A stretch of DNA of 64,000 nt, taken from NCBI GenBank assembly GCA_947462335.1, contig OX381707.1:34771618-34835617 (forward strand), written 5' to 3'. A model generated the notes under the pieces. That model was given only the letters and a program-made list of their open reading frames with translations. It had not been told where the DNA came from and searched no databases. Made by a program: the position numbers and the translations under genes. The DNA is from Harmothoe impar (taxonomy: Eukaryota; Annelida; Polychaeta; Phyllodocida; Polynoidae). Each line of letters begins with the position of its first letter. Positions within the stretch are counted from its first letter, which is position 1. Below are positions 45,815 to 57,991 of the stretch, piece by piece.

Positions 45815-46109
45815 AGCCTCAGTGTAGCGGCCATGGCCGTGCTGGATGGAGCAGGCAGGTAGATGAGGTCATGTCCGGGTGCTGGTAAGTGTAGGGGGTT
45901 GTAAATAACTCAGTGCTGCAAGACGGATGACCTCTTACTAGGCCAGGGCCCTGCTGCACGGCCGGGTAGAGTGACTAGGTGCTGGAGGAGGGACGCTGGG
46001 TGCAGACAGCAGCGGCTGGTGGTAGTAGAGGCAGGGTTTGGCAGCCATGTGGCTGAGCTGGCAAAGCTCACACAGCTTCCAGCACCAGTATGGAGTCATG
46101 GATTGAATT

Positions 46110-46391
46110 TGAATTATTCAAAACATTACCGTTGAATTAGCTTCAATTTGTTATTTTTGTACCCCATTTTATTTCGAACTGGCCTCGCAAATATTAGCCT
46201 AGAGAGTGGATTCCACTCTAGCCGATTTATTCCCCGATAACGACCCGACCGGGGCCGGATGGAAAATCAGAGGTTTTTATTATCTTGAATATTTCAAATT
46301 GTCCATCCAGTCCCGGCCAGGCCTTCATCTGGAAAGAAATCGGTTACAGTGGAATCCAGCTTTAAATCAATGGATTGAACAGGAAAAAGGA
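46110..46391. other. AT-core region with an open frame, not coding
   Basis: A 159-codon frame begins at 46206 and runs to 46685. In the first third, the comparison with copy 2 shows six amino-acid-changing differences (for example Tyr to Asn, Tyr to His, Leu to Phe) and one silent one. That is not what selection on a protein gives, so no gene is called. Confidence 0.5.
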
Positions 46392-46720
46392 CAGCATAGG
46401 ACAGCATATGCTGCTGCTATTGTGTGGCATTGTAAGATGCCCTTGTACACGCCTGTGTTACGTCCACCATTGTGTCTGACAACTGCAATCAGAACGGGTT
46501 CATCGCAAGGCCGCGGCTCGAGTTCCATGGCGACAAACGCAATTCATTTATTTCATAAAAGCCAACGCCACGAACACTTGGCTGATGTTCGATGGCCGCC
46601 TGATCAGGAATTCACCTCACAATGCCGCTCCTCTTCAATAAGAATGCCTATGAATAAAAGAAACACTTCTGGAATCGAGCCCTGAAATCGAGGGGCTGCT
46701 GCTCGAGAGGCAAAGAAATG
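46392..46720. promoter_or_regulatory. Block identical in both copies (about 330 bp)
   Basis: I find no difference from about 60985-61305 across this stretch, while flanks on both sides differ. It contains CAATTCATTTATTTCATAAA, GTTCCATGGCGACAAACGC and TGATCAGGAATTCACC. It could be conserved non-coding DNA or a gene-conversion tract. A coding reading is not supported by the neighbouring pattern. Confidence 0.35.
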
Positions 46721-46775
46721 TGTCTTTTTGCACGTGCTGTGACAATGGAGCAGTGCTGTGTCCTTGTGGGGATGG

Positions 46776-47001
46776 TTAACCCTTTCACTGCAGCTATCGA
46801 AGCAATTTCAATTTTTATCGTTATGCTAAACTAATATCCCAATGCTGCATTCATGCATCATGGAGATCCTGCAGGGTTGATTAATACACCCCTGGAGGGT
46901 TGGCATGGTGCAGCAATGCAATGATACCAGAGAATAACTCCTGCGTTGGTGCATGCATAATGATAAAACAAATTGGCATGATGCGGTCGTTAAAGGGTTA
47001 A
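46776..47001. mobile_element. TTAA MITE, TTAA on both flanks (copy 1)
   Basis: TTAA at 46776-46779 then CCCTTTCACTGCAGC. The right end is GCGGTCGTTAAAGGG then TTAA at 46998-47001. Inner ATGCTGCATTCATGCATCATG is retained and the rest eroded. Confidence 0.75.
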
Positions 47002-47615
47002 CATTGGTAGGACTCCCTGCAGTAATCTCCAGCCACCTTGTTAGCCACACAGCACTCTGTCCCCCATCTCACTAGTCTCTAAGCCTCTTAGCCACACGGA
47101 CCGCTGACCCAGACTGCTGCCGGCTGGTGAGCTGCACATTATCTCCTTTTCAGATATAGTCACTTGTTTCCACTGCCCTGGGTCTTTGTCTCTGAAACCC
47201 TACCTATAATATGCCCCGGGTTGATTGAAGTAGGTGAGTGAGTGTAGAGGCTGTTGTCTGTATGATGTAGTCCCATCACATGGTATAAACACTTCTATTT
47301 GTAATGAAGCCCATAACCATACCCTTCTCTGACTCCCAACTATTGGACAGGGCCTGAATTGTGTATCAGAGACGCAACTCTCAGTCAACAAAATGTAGGA
47401 AATCTTGATAGTTTGGTCAATTCTCTGTAGGAAATTGATATAATTTAATACATGAATTCTCGCTTAAAAGTGGGAATTCCTGCAGAAGTAGATTGGTAAT
47501 ACACAAGCCCACTAACTCACACAGTTGATATATGAGATCAGTTTCCAACATTGCAAACACATACACATACAGTGCTCACAGTTTCTCCACCCCGAGCACC
47601 TTCACTTAAATCTCA
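47002..47615. other. No gene recognised (copy 1)
   Basis: Includes a member of the GGAATTCCTGCA dispersed family at about 47430-47510. Confidence 0.4.
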
Positions 47616-47880
47616 CCAGTATAAACAATGCAGCCCTTCACATTCCCACGTCTAAAACAACGCTACCCACCAGTCTCCAAATTCTACTTCCGCTTCGGTT
47701 TAATAGACGACCGCACCGCCGCAGTCCAAACTGGGGGCGTTTCCAATTAAAACATTCCATTCCCAGGGTAGCCATGACACCTGACTTGTTTACCTCCAGT
47801 GTGCTAAAGGCCACCGGTTCGTCACCCAGACTACAACATGAGGGCTTCATGACAAAGTAACCAATGTACTCAACTTGCTG
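47616..47880. other. Slowly changing block with a 40-codon frame
   Basis: Only two substitutions versus 62210-62475. A plus-strand frame ATG at 47629 reads about 40 codons (Arg/Tyr/Phe-rich, containing RYPPVSKFYFRFGLIDD) to a stop. Of its two differences from copy 2 one is silent and one changes Pro to Ser. It is too short and unrecognised to call a gene. Alternatively it is regulatory DNA (GGCGTTTCCAATTAAAACAT). Confidence 0.25.
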
Positions 47881-48654
47881 AAGCTATCTAACTATTCAGT
47901 AAAAGTAATGGTATATACACCAGCAATATAAACAGTATAGAAAAGTAATCTGGTTCTTATCTTAAGTCTCTTTTCAGTGCAAACACTAGCATTCCCATGG
48001 ACAACACTTTGCCAATAAGGATTAACATTTAGCCAGTGACTGGGTTGGTAATAGGATTTGGTGTTGGTGCTGGGGCTGAATAGGTAAGCTGTATTGGTGA
48101 GGCAGTGCTGGCCATAACCAGGGCTACTGCCAGGGTTTTGTGATGGCCGGACCTATGTGACCTGACTACTAGGTGATCTGCTTATAGACAGGAAATCAAC
48201 AACCGTCCCCAGCGCCCTCCACCCTCCCACCCCACCCAAACCCAGGACGACGACCTCGCCCCACACACCCCCACCCAACCCCACACCCCAACCCAGCCCC
48301 AGGCCCGACCGGACAGGCAATAGATCATACATCCCGTAGCAGTGCTACAGCCCCAATATAGCCAGCCGGCCAGCCTGCCTGCAGCAAAATGGCACTTGTT
48401 ATATTCAGGTGGTTTAAACAATAGCAGGGGTGGTGATTCTAATCATGAGTGTAGTGGGTTAACACATTCCTGGATTCGTTTCATCACTTGGTGCTTACTG
48501 AAATGCTTTTTTTTTTTGATGCATCATATTTCCATTCATGCATAATATTTGTAAATTAGAAGGTACATGAATATTTTCCTCATCTCTTGATACATGTACT
48601 ACATTGTGTGCATAGGTCAAATGTACCAGGACTCTTTTATGTATACACTACAGG
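47881..48654. other. No gene recognised (copy 1)
   Basis: C-rich low-complexity DNA at 48205-48300 differs in length from copy 2. Nothing else found. Confidence 0.4.
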
Positions 48655-49130
48655 TACATGTTCCTCATGTCTATATACTACTTAAAATGCAACTACCAGG
48701 GACTGTTCCGATTTCTATACACTATTTACACTACAAGTAGCAGGATCTGTTCCCATTTCTATATACTACTAACATTACATCTAGCAGGGCCTGTTCCCAA
48801 TTTCTGTTCATTACATGTACTTACACAGCAACTACCAGGGTCTGTTCCCCATTACTATATACTACTTACACTGAAAGTAGCAGGGCCTGTTTCCCATTTT
48901 TATATACTACTTACATTACATCTAGCCGGGCCTGCTCCACATTTCTATATACTACTTCCACTGCTGCTCAATGTATGTTCCCCATTTCTATACACTATTT
49001 ACCCTGCAAGTACCAGGTCCTGTTCCCCATTTCTATACACTACTTACACTGCAAGTATCAGGGCCTGCTCCCCATTTCTATACACTAGTTACACTGCAAG
49101 TACCAGGGAATCACTACTTACGATACATGT
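48655..49130. repeat. 45-bp minisatellite, short allele (copy 1)
   Basis: Degenerate units of TTCTATATACTACTTACA...AGCAGGGCCTGTTCCC lead into three cleaner units with GCAAGTACCAGGGCCTG at about 49006, 49051 and 49096. Since 45 is 15 codons, a 193-codon frame stays open. It is not a gene. Confidence 0.85.
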
Positions 49131-49273
49131 TCTATATACTTCGATATCAATGAACATACAGGGAATAATCTACTACATAGGCCTACGGGGCATAATCTAC
49201 TACATACAAGACATTCACTTGTCCACAGATAATATCTAAATTGGACAATATAATATAAGGGAAAACTGCCTCC

Positions 49274-52200
49274 CAACTGCTGAACGCCATGTGATCGGCT
49301 CATATCATATAGCCGCCAGCCCCTTCACACTCGCATCCAATATTCTTATGGTTATGGTTCAACATATAAGTTGAGGGGCCTTCTCCTACTTCCTACACCC
49401 ATATACAATAACACAGGGCCGATATTAACAGTGACATTGGCAACACATCACGGCCGAGTGGCGGATACAGGGAGGCAGAGATTGCTAGTAAACAACATCT
49501 ATGTCTGCCGCTTATTGAGCAGCTCCAGGCCTGAGCAAAACGTGGGGAGTAGCTCACGGCACCTGCACTTCACACTCATTCGGTACGTCACCTGCGTTCT
49601 AAAGAAGACGCGAAATAAGGGCGTTTTTTCATGCATTTTTAATATCCTTGGGTTTCCAAATAAGGGGCCATTTTCACAGGATCTTGAGAAAAGGGGTATG
49701 CCATCTTCATAACACTAAAGAACACACCTGCTTTCTATGATAATGGGGTGTTTATTTTGCCTCTAAAAATCCCATGTTTTTCTGGAATAAGGGGTGTTTT
49801 TAACTAGTAATTCAATGGTTTAGGAATGTTTTTGATGAATGAGAACGCGGGTAACGTCCCCTTTTTATACTGAGTGCAGGGGGGGGGGGAGTAGCGACAG
49901 TGGTGCACCCTGTAGGGGACCCATCCATATAACCTAGCACCAATCGGAGTATCTACTTCCAACCTTCTACACTGCAATTAACACAGTGCTCAATTTGTCT
50001 TTTAATGAATCTAAACTAAATGTCGTCTGCAATCGGCTCAAATATAGAACCCGCCATCCAGCCTCAGTCTATGTCTTTCTACCCCCCACACCCCCTCTCA
50101 CTTCCCTAGTCGTGCCGCTATAAAATCCTATCACGGCCTTTGGGGGCTAATGGGAACCGAGAGAATGGGGACCAGGGGAGGCAGGAGAAAGGGGACCATG
50201 GATGGAATAAACAAGACTTTATTCATACTAGATTCATTCCCGTTTCAACATGCGAGGGAAAACGAGCGAGAGGAGATCGTGATTGGTAGTGTGAGAAAGA
50301 GGGGCTGTGTTCCTCCAGAGGGTAAAGCGGCGAGGAAGGGGGTGGGGGCAGGGGCTGTGGAGGGGCCTGCTGCGACGACGCGGCCGCGCCATGAAAGCCC
50401 AGCTCATTGCCTCCAATATCGCCCATCTACGTGCCCGGGCACCTTAAGCCGGGATTATTCCGGCCGCTGCTATAACTTGTAGGAAATAAGGCGGGCGCTG
50501 CTGACACCTACGGGGGCGGCCCGGCCCGGGGATGAAAGCTCGTCGCGCTAAATAAAATATGTGCCTGCCAAAAATCTTGGCGGGCGCGCGCTGCGGAGAC
50601 GGCATAATGCACCCGTATAGGGCGAGCATTGACCTTCCTTCCCGCGGCGTGGCGCTGGGGGTCGGGGGAGGAGGAGGCTGTGGGAGGAGGAGGGGTGTGT
50701 GTGTGTGTGTTGAGGGGGGGGGGGTGAGGAAGTGGGAGGAGAGGGTTCCCTCTACCCGTCCGTGCCCGGCCGCCCAAGGTTGCTGCCAGGGTGAGGGGCC
50801 ATCCAAGGCCCATAAAATCTCGGGCTATCTTTGGTTTTATACCGGCTTTGGGACCGGGATGAGGGTAGGAGGCAGGAGGCAGGAGGAGCAGTGGCAGGAG
50901 GAGGAGGGTGGGGCGGTAGTGGGGTACTGGCCGATGGGTTAGATGCAGCAAGCACTGGGTGCTATGACCCGGCAGGCGCGCCGCCCATACCGTCGGGTGT
51001 TTATCTCTGCGACTGGATGAGGTTGGGGACCAGCGTTTAATGCTCGAGTCATGGTGTGGAGCTGCTCCCCTCGCCAACCGAGCTGCTGCTTCACCTACCC
51101 CCTCTGTTATAGCGAGCTGCTCCAGCTGCTGCTCCCCTACACCTGTTCCTACCCTACCCCTCAACACAAAGCCCCCTGAGGCACCAGTCTGTCCCCATCA
51201 GCTCCCCAGCTGCTCCGAGCTGCTCCCCTCGTCTATCCAGCTGTTGGTCCACAACAACAACTATACCCTCTGTGCCCTCAGCTGTTTTCCTAACCCAAGA
51301 TGCCCCTACCCTGCCCCTGACCTCTACCCACCTTCAGCCATCACTGCTGCATCTGTACCCAAATGTCAAAGTTTAAACTAAATAGTATCTAGCTTTTCAT
51401 AATCCCAACCTTCTATCTCTAATACGAAGCTATAGCTTTAACACATCTATTCAATTCTCCAATATGCATTGTCCTTTGTGGCTGAGCTGCTGGACAAGGC
51501 CCCCCACCCCAGCCCCTGTCCACGTGAGCTGCTCATGTGCCTGCACCCGCCCCCAGTGTCCACCGGCTGCTGACCGTAGATTGCTAACTCTGTATAACAG
51601 CTGTACCAAGGTGAGTGTGCACGGCATCAAGTGGCTGCCTTCCTGGTGTAAGCAGTATATGGAAAGGTGCCAACGTGTCAGGCAGCACGGGGGGCTGCTG
51701 GTGTCGATACCCCCACTGGGTGTTGGCTGGCGTCTACATCCTCCTACATCTCAGCCTTAGCAGCTATCAATATGATATTACCAGTAGAAGTGGTAGTGGT
51801 GGTAGGGCTGATACTGTATCAAGAGGCCTGCTTTGTGATCTGGTCTTGTAACTGCGCACCACTTCCCTCATACTTTAACACTGTAGGTGTTGAGGAATGT
51901 GTCGCTGACCGGGAGGACGGTGGCTTCTCAGTATGATCTGTTATCTCCCTACTACCCACCCCCTCCCGGTGTGTTGTTATCAAGACATATCCATGCCATC
52001 AGGTTATACTGAGTCAAGGTGCTGCACAGGTGAGATGATCATAGGGTCAGGGTCACCTGAGGAGAAGTAGGTGATTTAGACCCTTGAGTCGGTGGTGCCT
52101 GCCCACCTGCTCACTCAGCAGATAAGTGGCTCAGGTGGATTGCTGGAGCACCCCCCCCCCTACACACACACCACACACACACCTCCCTATCTAATAGTGA

Positions 52201-53639
52201 GCAGTTATACATCGTTAACAAAGGCTGTTCTCTGTTCCCATACGGACAATACAGGGCTGGGGGCGTGCTGCATGAGGCGGAGTGTATAGGCATGTTAGCA
52301 CGCCCACACACACACACACTCCTCACACAACTTAACATAGGGCTTAATACACTGAGCTACTCTGAGCTACTCATGATAACAGAGATAACAGAACAACATC
52401 ATCATTATCAAGCACAATGTAGTAGTACAAGTAGCAAGCTGTCCTCTGATTCCTGGCGCCGCCTGCCTCCTGCATGCAGTCCCTGAGGCCCAGGCTCCTC
52501 CTATCCACCACCACCACTCCATGCTCCAGTAGGGAGACTGTGGTCCCGACCAGGCCTACTCCTCCACGCGCCAGGTCCTCCATGGCAGGCCGGGAGGATG
52601 AGGCGGGCGGGCGGCGCCGGTGTCCTTCCGGGCGCCTCTCCCGGGCCCAGGGCAAGCAGAGGCCGGCATTTAGGGAGCAACACCTACACGTCAAGGTCAA
52701 GTTTCACGGAGGGACTTACCTGGCATATGACTTGGAACTGTGCCGGCTGCATCGTTCAGTTTTCCCCCTTTTCCTATTAGCTTTAGCTCTTACTTGACAA
52801 AAACCCAACAATGAATCCTGCCCCCAGTCAGCCAGGCCCCGGACCCCGTCGTCAATGTATGCAGCTAGCCCGAAACGTAACCATGGCAACGGGGCGGCTC
52901 ACATAATAAGCAGAGGGGTGTGAGGTGGGTGGTCGGGGGGGGAGGAGGCAGAGGGGGTACAGAGCCTACAGCATCTCCCACAGCAGGGGAGTTGGGTGAC
53001 AAGAGGGGCAGGGAAGGGGGTATACACTGCAGAACATATGGACTAAATCAAACCAGGTAATACCTTGCTACAACCAGGTGTGGTTGCAACCAGATGCAGT
53101 TAAGCAGCCGCTGTGATTTCCCCAGGAATAAGCCACTATTGTCCCCCTATCTCCTGGTCTGGCTGCATCCCACCTGCCACCCCTCTGCGTAGGGAGAGTG
53201 GACTAGCCCGCCTCATCCCGCCGGAGGAAGCCCGCGCCGGTCCAGTGACGGGTGTGCTGGCGGCCCGTGGTGGGGCCAGGAGGAGGGATACCTCCTTACA
53301 CATAGCGCCTACACAGCCCTGACTGCTATACTCATGAATCCATCAGGCATCTAAGTCGGGTATTAAGAGAACCCCTGAAAAGGGATTCGATTCATACCCT
53401 GAAAACCCCCATTCAGAGTGTCTATTGAAAGTGGAGAGCAGTTTGAAAGCCTTATTTTCAGGGAAATGCCTCACCATGCCATGTCTGCATGCTGCACATC
53501 GTGCTGTGTGACGTGTGTCCGGCTAGTTGACGGCACGTCAGGGACGTAGCAATGCCCTGATATGCTCACAGCTGCTCAGATTAACAATGCTTTACTCTGG
53601 GTACTCCTATCTGCGGTACAAGTCTTTGGTAGGCAGTGT
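49274..53639. other. Single-copy spacer between the two copies, no gene recognised
   Basis: GC-rich at 50330-50680 and 52450-52660 with many overlapping compositional frames, including a 219-codon minus frame (50508-51167) that is Pro/Leu/Arg-rich with no domain. GAGCWGCTC words cluster at 51059-51534. Homopolymers: G11 at 49879, G11 at 50714 and C10 at 52151. TCAAGGTCA (52691-52699) is a perfect NR5A/ERR-type site by sequence, significance unknown. Confidence 0.4.
50370..50660. promoter_or_regulatory. CpG-dense patch
   Basis: CGACGCGGCCGCGCC, GGGGGCGGCCCGGCCCGGGG and GGCGGGCGCGCGCTGCGGAG, interleaved with AT cores (CGCTAAATAAAATATG). CTTGGCGGGC resembles an E2F site. It could be a promoter or enhancer, but no transcript evidence is available. 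Confidence 0.3.
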
Positions 53640-54224
53640 TGAGCTCACGTGCATATGCAGTACTAGAGGTGAGATGAGCTCGTATCTGCAGTAGGTGAGA
53701 CAAGCTCCGATCTGCAGTACTAGAGATGAGATAAGCTTCAATCTACAGTAGGCCTACCAGTGGTGAGATGAGCTCCAATCTGCAGTACTATACTGGTGAG
53801 ATAAGCTCTCCCATCTGCAGAACTATACTGGTGAGATAAGCTCTCCCATCTGCAGTACTATACTGGTGAGATAAGCTCTCCCATCTGCAGAACTATACTG
53901 GTGAGATAAGCTCTCCCATCTGCAGAACTATACTGGTGAGATAAGCTCTCCCATCTGCAGTACTATACTGGTGAGATAAGCTCTCCCATCTGCAGTACTA
54001 TACTGGTGTGATAAGCTCTCCCATCTGCAGAACTATACTGGTGAGATAAGCTCTCCCATCTGCAGTACTATACTGGTGAGATAAGCTCTCCCATCTGCAG
54101 AACTATACTGGTGAGATAAGCTCTCCCATCTGCAGAACTATACTGGTGAGATAAGCTCTCCCATCTGCAGTACTATACTGGTGTGATAAGCTCTCCCATC
54201 TGCAGTACTATACTGGTGTGATAA
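53640..54224. repeat. 35-bp minisatellite with GATA sites
   Basis: From 53786 about 12 near-identical units of TACTATACTGGTGAGATAAG plus CTCTCCCATCTGCAG. Each carries AGATAAG or TGATAAG, both matching the GATA-factor consensus WGATAR. Earlier units (53640-53785) are diverged and mostly read GAGATGAGCTC, without the GATA word. Further point variants are TGCAGTACT against TGCAGAACT. Confidence 0.9.
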
Positions 54225-54552
54225 CCTAGCTACGTTGTATCTACATATTGTGGACCAATGTCATAGGCTAACTACATGTCTTACAAACACATTGGATGCA
54301 GTTCTTAGCACTTCAGTATTCGCTCTAATCTTCTTTACATAAATCGATTGGGGCTTCATGTACGGGTACAAGTGTACCTGTATTTGAACCCTAGCTGTAA
54401 TAGTGTATATGGCTGTGTCTCACGACCTTGGGCCAATGTTTTCATCTCTGACCGGGTGCCAGCTCTGGCCGGCCTGAATAAAAACGGGTTATCTAGGGCA
54501 GATGATGATAGAATTTGGCTGAAAAGGTCAATGGACGTTATAACTCTTTGAA

Positions 54553-54752
54553 NNNNNNNNNNNNNNNNNNNNNNNNNNNNNNNNNNNNNNNNNNNNNNNN
54601 NNNNNNNNNNNNNNNNNNNNNNNNNNNNNNNNNNNNNNNNNNNNNNNNNNNNNNNNNNNNNNNNNNNNNNNNNNNNNNNNNNNNNNNNNNNNNNNNNNNN
54701 NNNNNNNNNNNNNNNNNNNNNNNNNNNNNNNNNNNNNNNNNNNNNNNNNNNN
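54553..54752. other. Assembly gap, exactly 200 N
   Basis: A run of 200 N. The round length suggests a placeholder or nominal gap. Copy 2 of the duplicated segment starts at its right edge. Frames crossing it are meaningless. Confidence 1.
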
Positions 54753-55499
54753 GGGCCAGATATTCTAAGAATGGCAGTCCTATAGGATAGAGCAGACGTG
54801 GGGACCTTGGCAATTCCTCTGTAAGCCCTTGAAACATTCCCATACACCGGCCGGGTACTGGCTGGAAGGGGATCAGACGCTAATCGGCCTAGGATGATCC
54901 TCAGCTGACTGAAGCATGTGGGGGGGGGGGGGGGGGTCTGGTCTGGATTTAGTAAGTGGGGGTTACAGATTGGCTTGTGGGTATATTGGTGGGTGGAAGT
55001 TTTGGGGTGGTGGGTATTGGTCAATCAGGTTAAACGTTAGTGGTGGGAGTGGGTCATATTGAGATTAGAGACAGGATTGAGTTTGACCCGAGTGTCCCTC
55101 TGTAAGATTCTGCTGTGGGGTTTACGTCTGTGTGTCGTGATAGGGAGAAGGGGGGGGGGGGGGGGTAGCAGAGATAATCCAGGCCTCATCTTACAGTCCT
55201 AGTTAATCTTCCTCCAGCCCTGCCTCATCCCCATCAGGTGGTCCTGATTGTATCCTACCCCCCTTCCCCCACCCCGCCCATTCATTAACCATTCAGGCAC
55301 CACAGCCCTACCCCTCCTCCTACAGACCCCACCAGCGTCCAGGCTACCCCATCATTACTATAGAACCACCATCAAAGGCCCCCAGGGCGCTACCAATTAT
55401 CTCCCAAAAAGTAACACCTAAGTGGAGAAAAAACACACAAACCAATATTTCCGAAATCCCCACGCAAAAAGAGCTTAAAAGCAATGTTAAAACATAGAA

Positions 55500-55926
55500 A
55501 TTATTATGGAACGTGATCGCGCCATTAATTCCATTCTGGCTTAGTTTTTTTTACGCTAATTACCCCGAACCTAAGGCTATTTAATAAGAGAGGTGGAATA
55601 AAACCCTGATGTCACTATAGTGCGTCCTCATCAAGGCCTATTTACATAGCATTTTAAATGTGATGAAATACATAGTCAGCCGACGGAACTTAAGTCCAAG
55701 ACCGGGGCCCTGGCTTCCAAAAGTGTCAATTATTTCACAATGGAAAGACTGGAATAATTGACATGTCTCCGCGTGGTTCATATCGACTGGCGCTACCCGT
55801 TTTATTAAGGGACAGCGCAGGAGCCTGCTCCCCCGCAGGGCAACCAGTATGGTATTGCGTCCAATATTTCCTCTGCCGTGGGGCGTTGGGGCTCCTAAAG
55901 GCGGGAGCTCTCCTTAAGAATGCAGT
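55500..55926. promoter_or_regulatory. Candidate conserved block, copy 2
   Basis: Counterpart of 40440-40870. The homeodomain-type inverted pair is preserved base for base at 55724-55736 and 55751-55763. Confidence 0.3.
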
Positions 55927-57991
55927 GTGTGGAGAGGATTAGGTATACGGTCCTATAGGTGGGGGTATGGGCCCCCCCCCTCCCCACATCCTCTATACCT
56001 GACCACCTCCCCATGTGCAGGAGAGAGGGAGATCAAACTCTACAGCATGCCTCCCTACCCACAGGCCAGCACAGCACAGCTCCTCCGATTTAAAGCGTCA
56101 TTCTCATTAAAACTCCACCACCATCCATTAATTAGAATTTAGACATGGTGCCGTGTGTGTGCGGGGGCGTGAGTTGTTTTGTTTGGGGTTGTAAACAGGA
56201 CCTTGATGAGGGGTATTTGTTTGTTAAAACGGTCAGGACCTGGGACAAATATACAGTAGAAAGGTAGATGAAAGGGTTGTATGAGTGGGGTGTGTATGGG
56301 GATACGCACAATAGAACAGCATGTATAAAGGGTATACAATATAGATTATAATAATAATGTATGCCCTTATACCTACTGTACGTTAGAACAGTAGGTATAA
56401 GGGGTATATAATATATTATACCTGCCGTTCTACTGTACCTATTCCATCTATACACATCCCTTATATCTAGAGTAGGACAGTAGGTATAATGGGGGTAGAG
56501 GTAGTGTAGAGCACTATGTATAAGGGGTGTATACAGTATAAGGGGTTTGGGGTAGGGTGTAACAGCAGGAGGAGGGGGAGGGGCCTGCAGCCAGGAGGGG
56601 TGGCAGAAGGGGGAGAAGCGGTAGCCCTGATTATGCGGTGTGTTGTGGCAAGGGCTGGCGGGGATGGACCATCTTTCATATTACTGTCTCACCGCTTCGT
56701 GATCCATCCCAGGTCTGTGCTGCCTCATACCCCAACCCACAACTAGGCCCAACAAATCGTGTTTCCAGTCACCCAACCCTATCCTCTGGGGGGGGGGGGG
56801 GGATTTTCATCATTTTTTAAAGTCATTTTTTTAAAGTAAATAGAAGAAAAAAAAAACACACACAAAAAAAAGAAGGGTGCGAACCTACCTAGCCTTTTTC
56901 AACATGTTACCAGAATCCCCCCACCCCCATTTGGGCAAGTGCCTTAAACAACAAAGCTTGCCTATGCCTACAGGATAGCACATTCATAATATAGACCCAT
57001 TAATAAATTCTGCCTCTGGATACTAATTCCCAATATGATCTCCCTCATGAGCTTTCAATAAAATAGAGCGAAAGGAGAATACTCATGTTATTCCTTTGTT
57101 ACCCTATCTAATCCCCTTCCTATCGCCATATTGCTTAAGTCAGAGAGTACACAGAGAGAGGGGGCATGCTTTGGCCGTGGCAGCACACAGAGGCGTCGTG
57201 TGAGGAGGGCGGACGTGTGGGAGGGTAAAGGAGCCACTCTGAGCACCTCACAAGTTCAAACAGACTGAGCACTCTGCTAGTGCCTAGTCATCACCTCACT
57301 TTCAACAAGCCAAGCTGCCTCCAAACCAGGACCACCCTTCTACTCTAAGTCTCAGAGGCTGCACACTCAACCCCCTGTCTATTCTGTCCTGAGAGGAGGG
57401 CTGGTGCCACCTGTGGCGGTCAATTACCTCTCTGTACATATTCAGCCATCCTTATCCATAGGTGGATAATGTATTTTAATTCATGTGACTGGGTTGATTC
57501 AAGGCCCGAGTATCTGCTAGGAAATTGATGTATTACTAAAGATTTGAATCCCTCAGAGAGCCATTCTGATCACTCCTCTGCTGTAGAATGCCCTCTGTCA
57601 TCTTGTACTCATAAGTCCTAGTTTGCTTGCCTTGTAAACATGTCACCACTACAATACCTGTTTCCTGTGCACGTGTCCCAGATTTATACAGTATCAGCAT
57701 ACAGCCAAATAATACTATCAACTTGGGGCGATAGGCTATTTATACCCACATGTATCTATAGCCCCTTTTGAGTATACAGAATCTAGGGGTAGCACTTAGT
57801 AGTAACTTTGATGTCTTGGCAAGGAGTAGAGTATACAACCCGCCCCCAGGAAAGCAAGGCATACACACATGACTGAAGAGAGTCTCTAAATGAGCAGCTC
57901 ACTTGGCTTCCCGTGAGTCGTTATCACCCCGGGAGTGGGTAGGATTGCTTTTGAGGAAGACGGACATATTACCCAAAGTGGAGCTGAGCAG

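Larger units (their letters stand above)
39698..49273 (+). repeat. Large duplicated segment, copy 1 (9.6 kb)
   Basis: Colinear with 54753-64000 in the same orientation. The offset is 15055 at the left edge and 14737 at the right; the 475-bp insertion at 41785-42259 accounts for most of the change, partly balanced by minisatellite growth in copy 2. By eye, identity in unrepeated parts is high (a few differences per several hundred bases), with indels concentrated in homopolymers. The true left limit is unknown because copy 2 starts at the assembly gap, and the right limit because the window ends. Confidence 0.95.

Noticed and set aside
46206..46685. 159-codon frame present in both copies as a conserved gene
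   Set aside because: In the part that differs between copies I count six replacement changes to one silent change, and the identical part is also identical beyond the stop codon.
50508..51167. 219-codon minus-strand frame
   Set aside because: Pro/Leu/Arg/Gly-rich low-complexity translation of GC-rich DNA, overlapped by open frames in other registers, no domain.
53640..54224. Direct repeats as a CRISPR array
   Set aside because: Units abut with no unique spacers and the window is eukaryotic; the same applies to the other minisatellites.
54356..55024. Frames running through the N gap
   Set aside because: The reading frame across unknown bases has no meaning.
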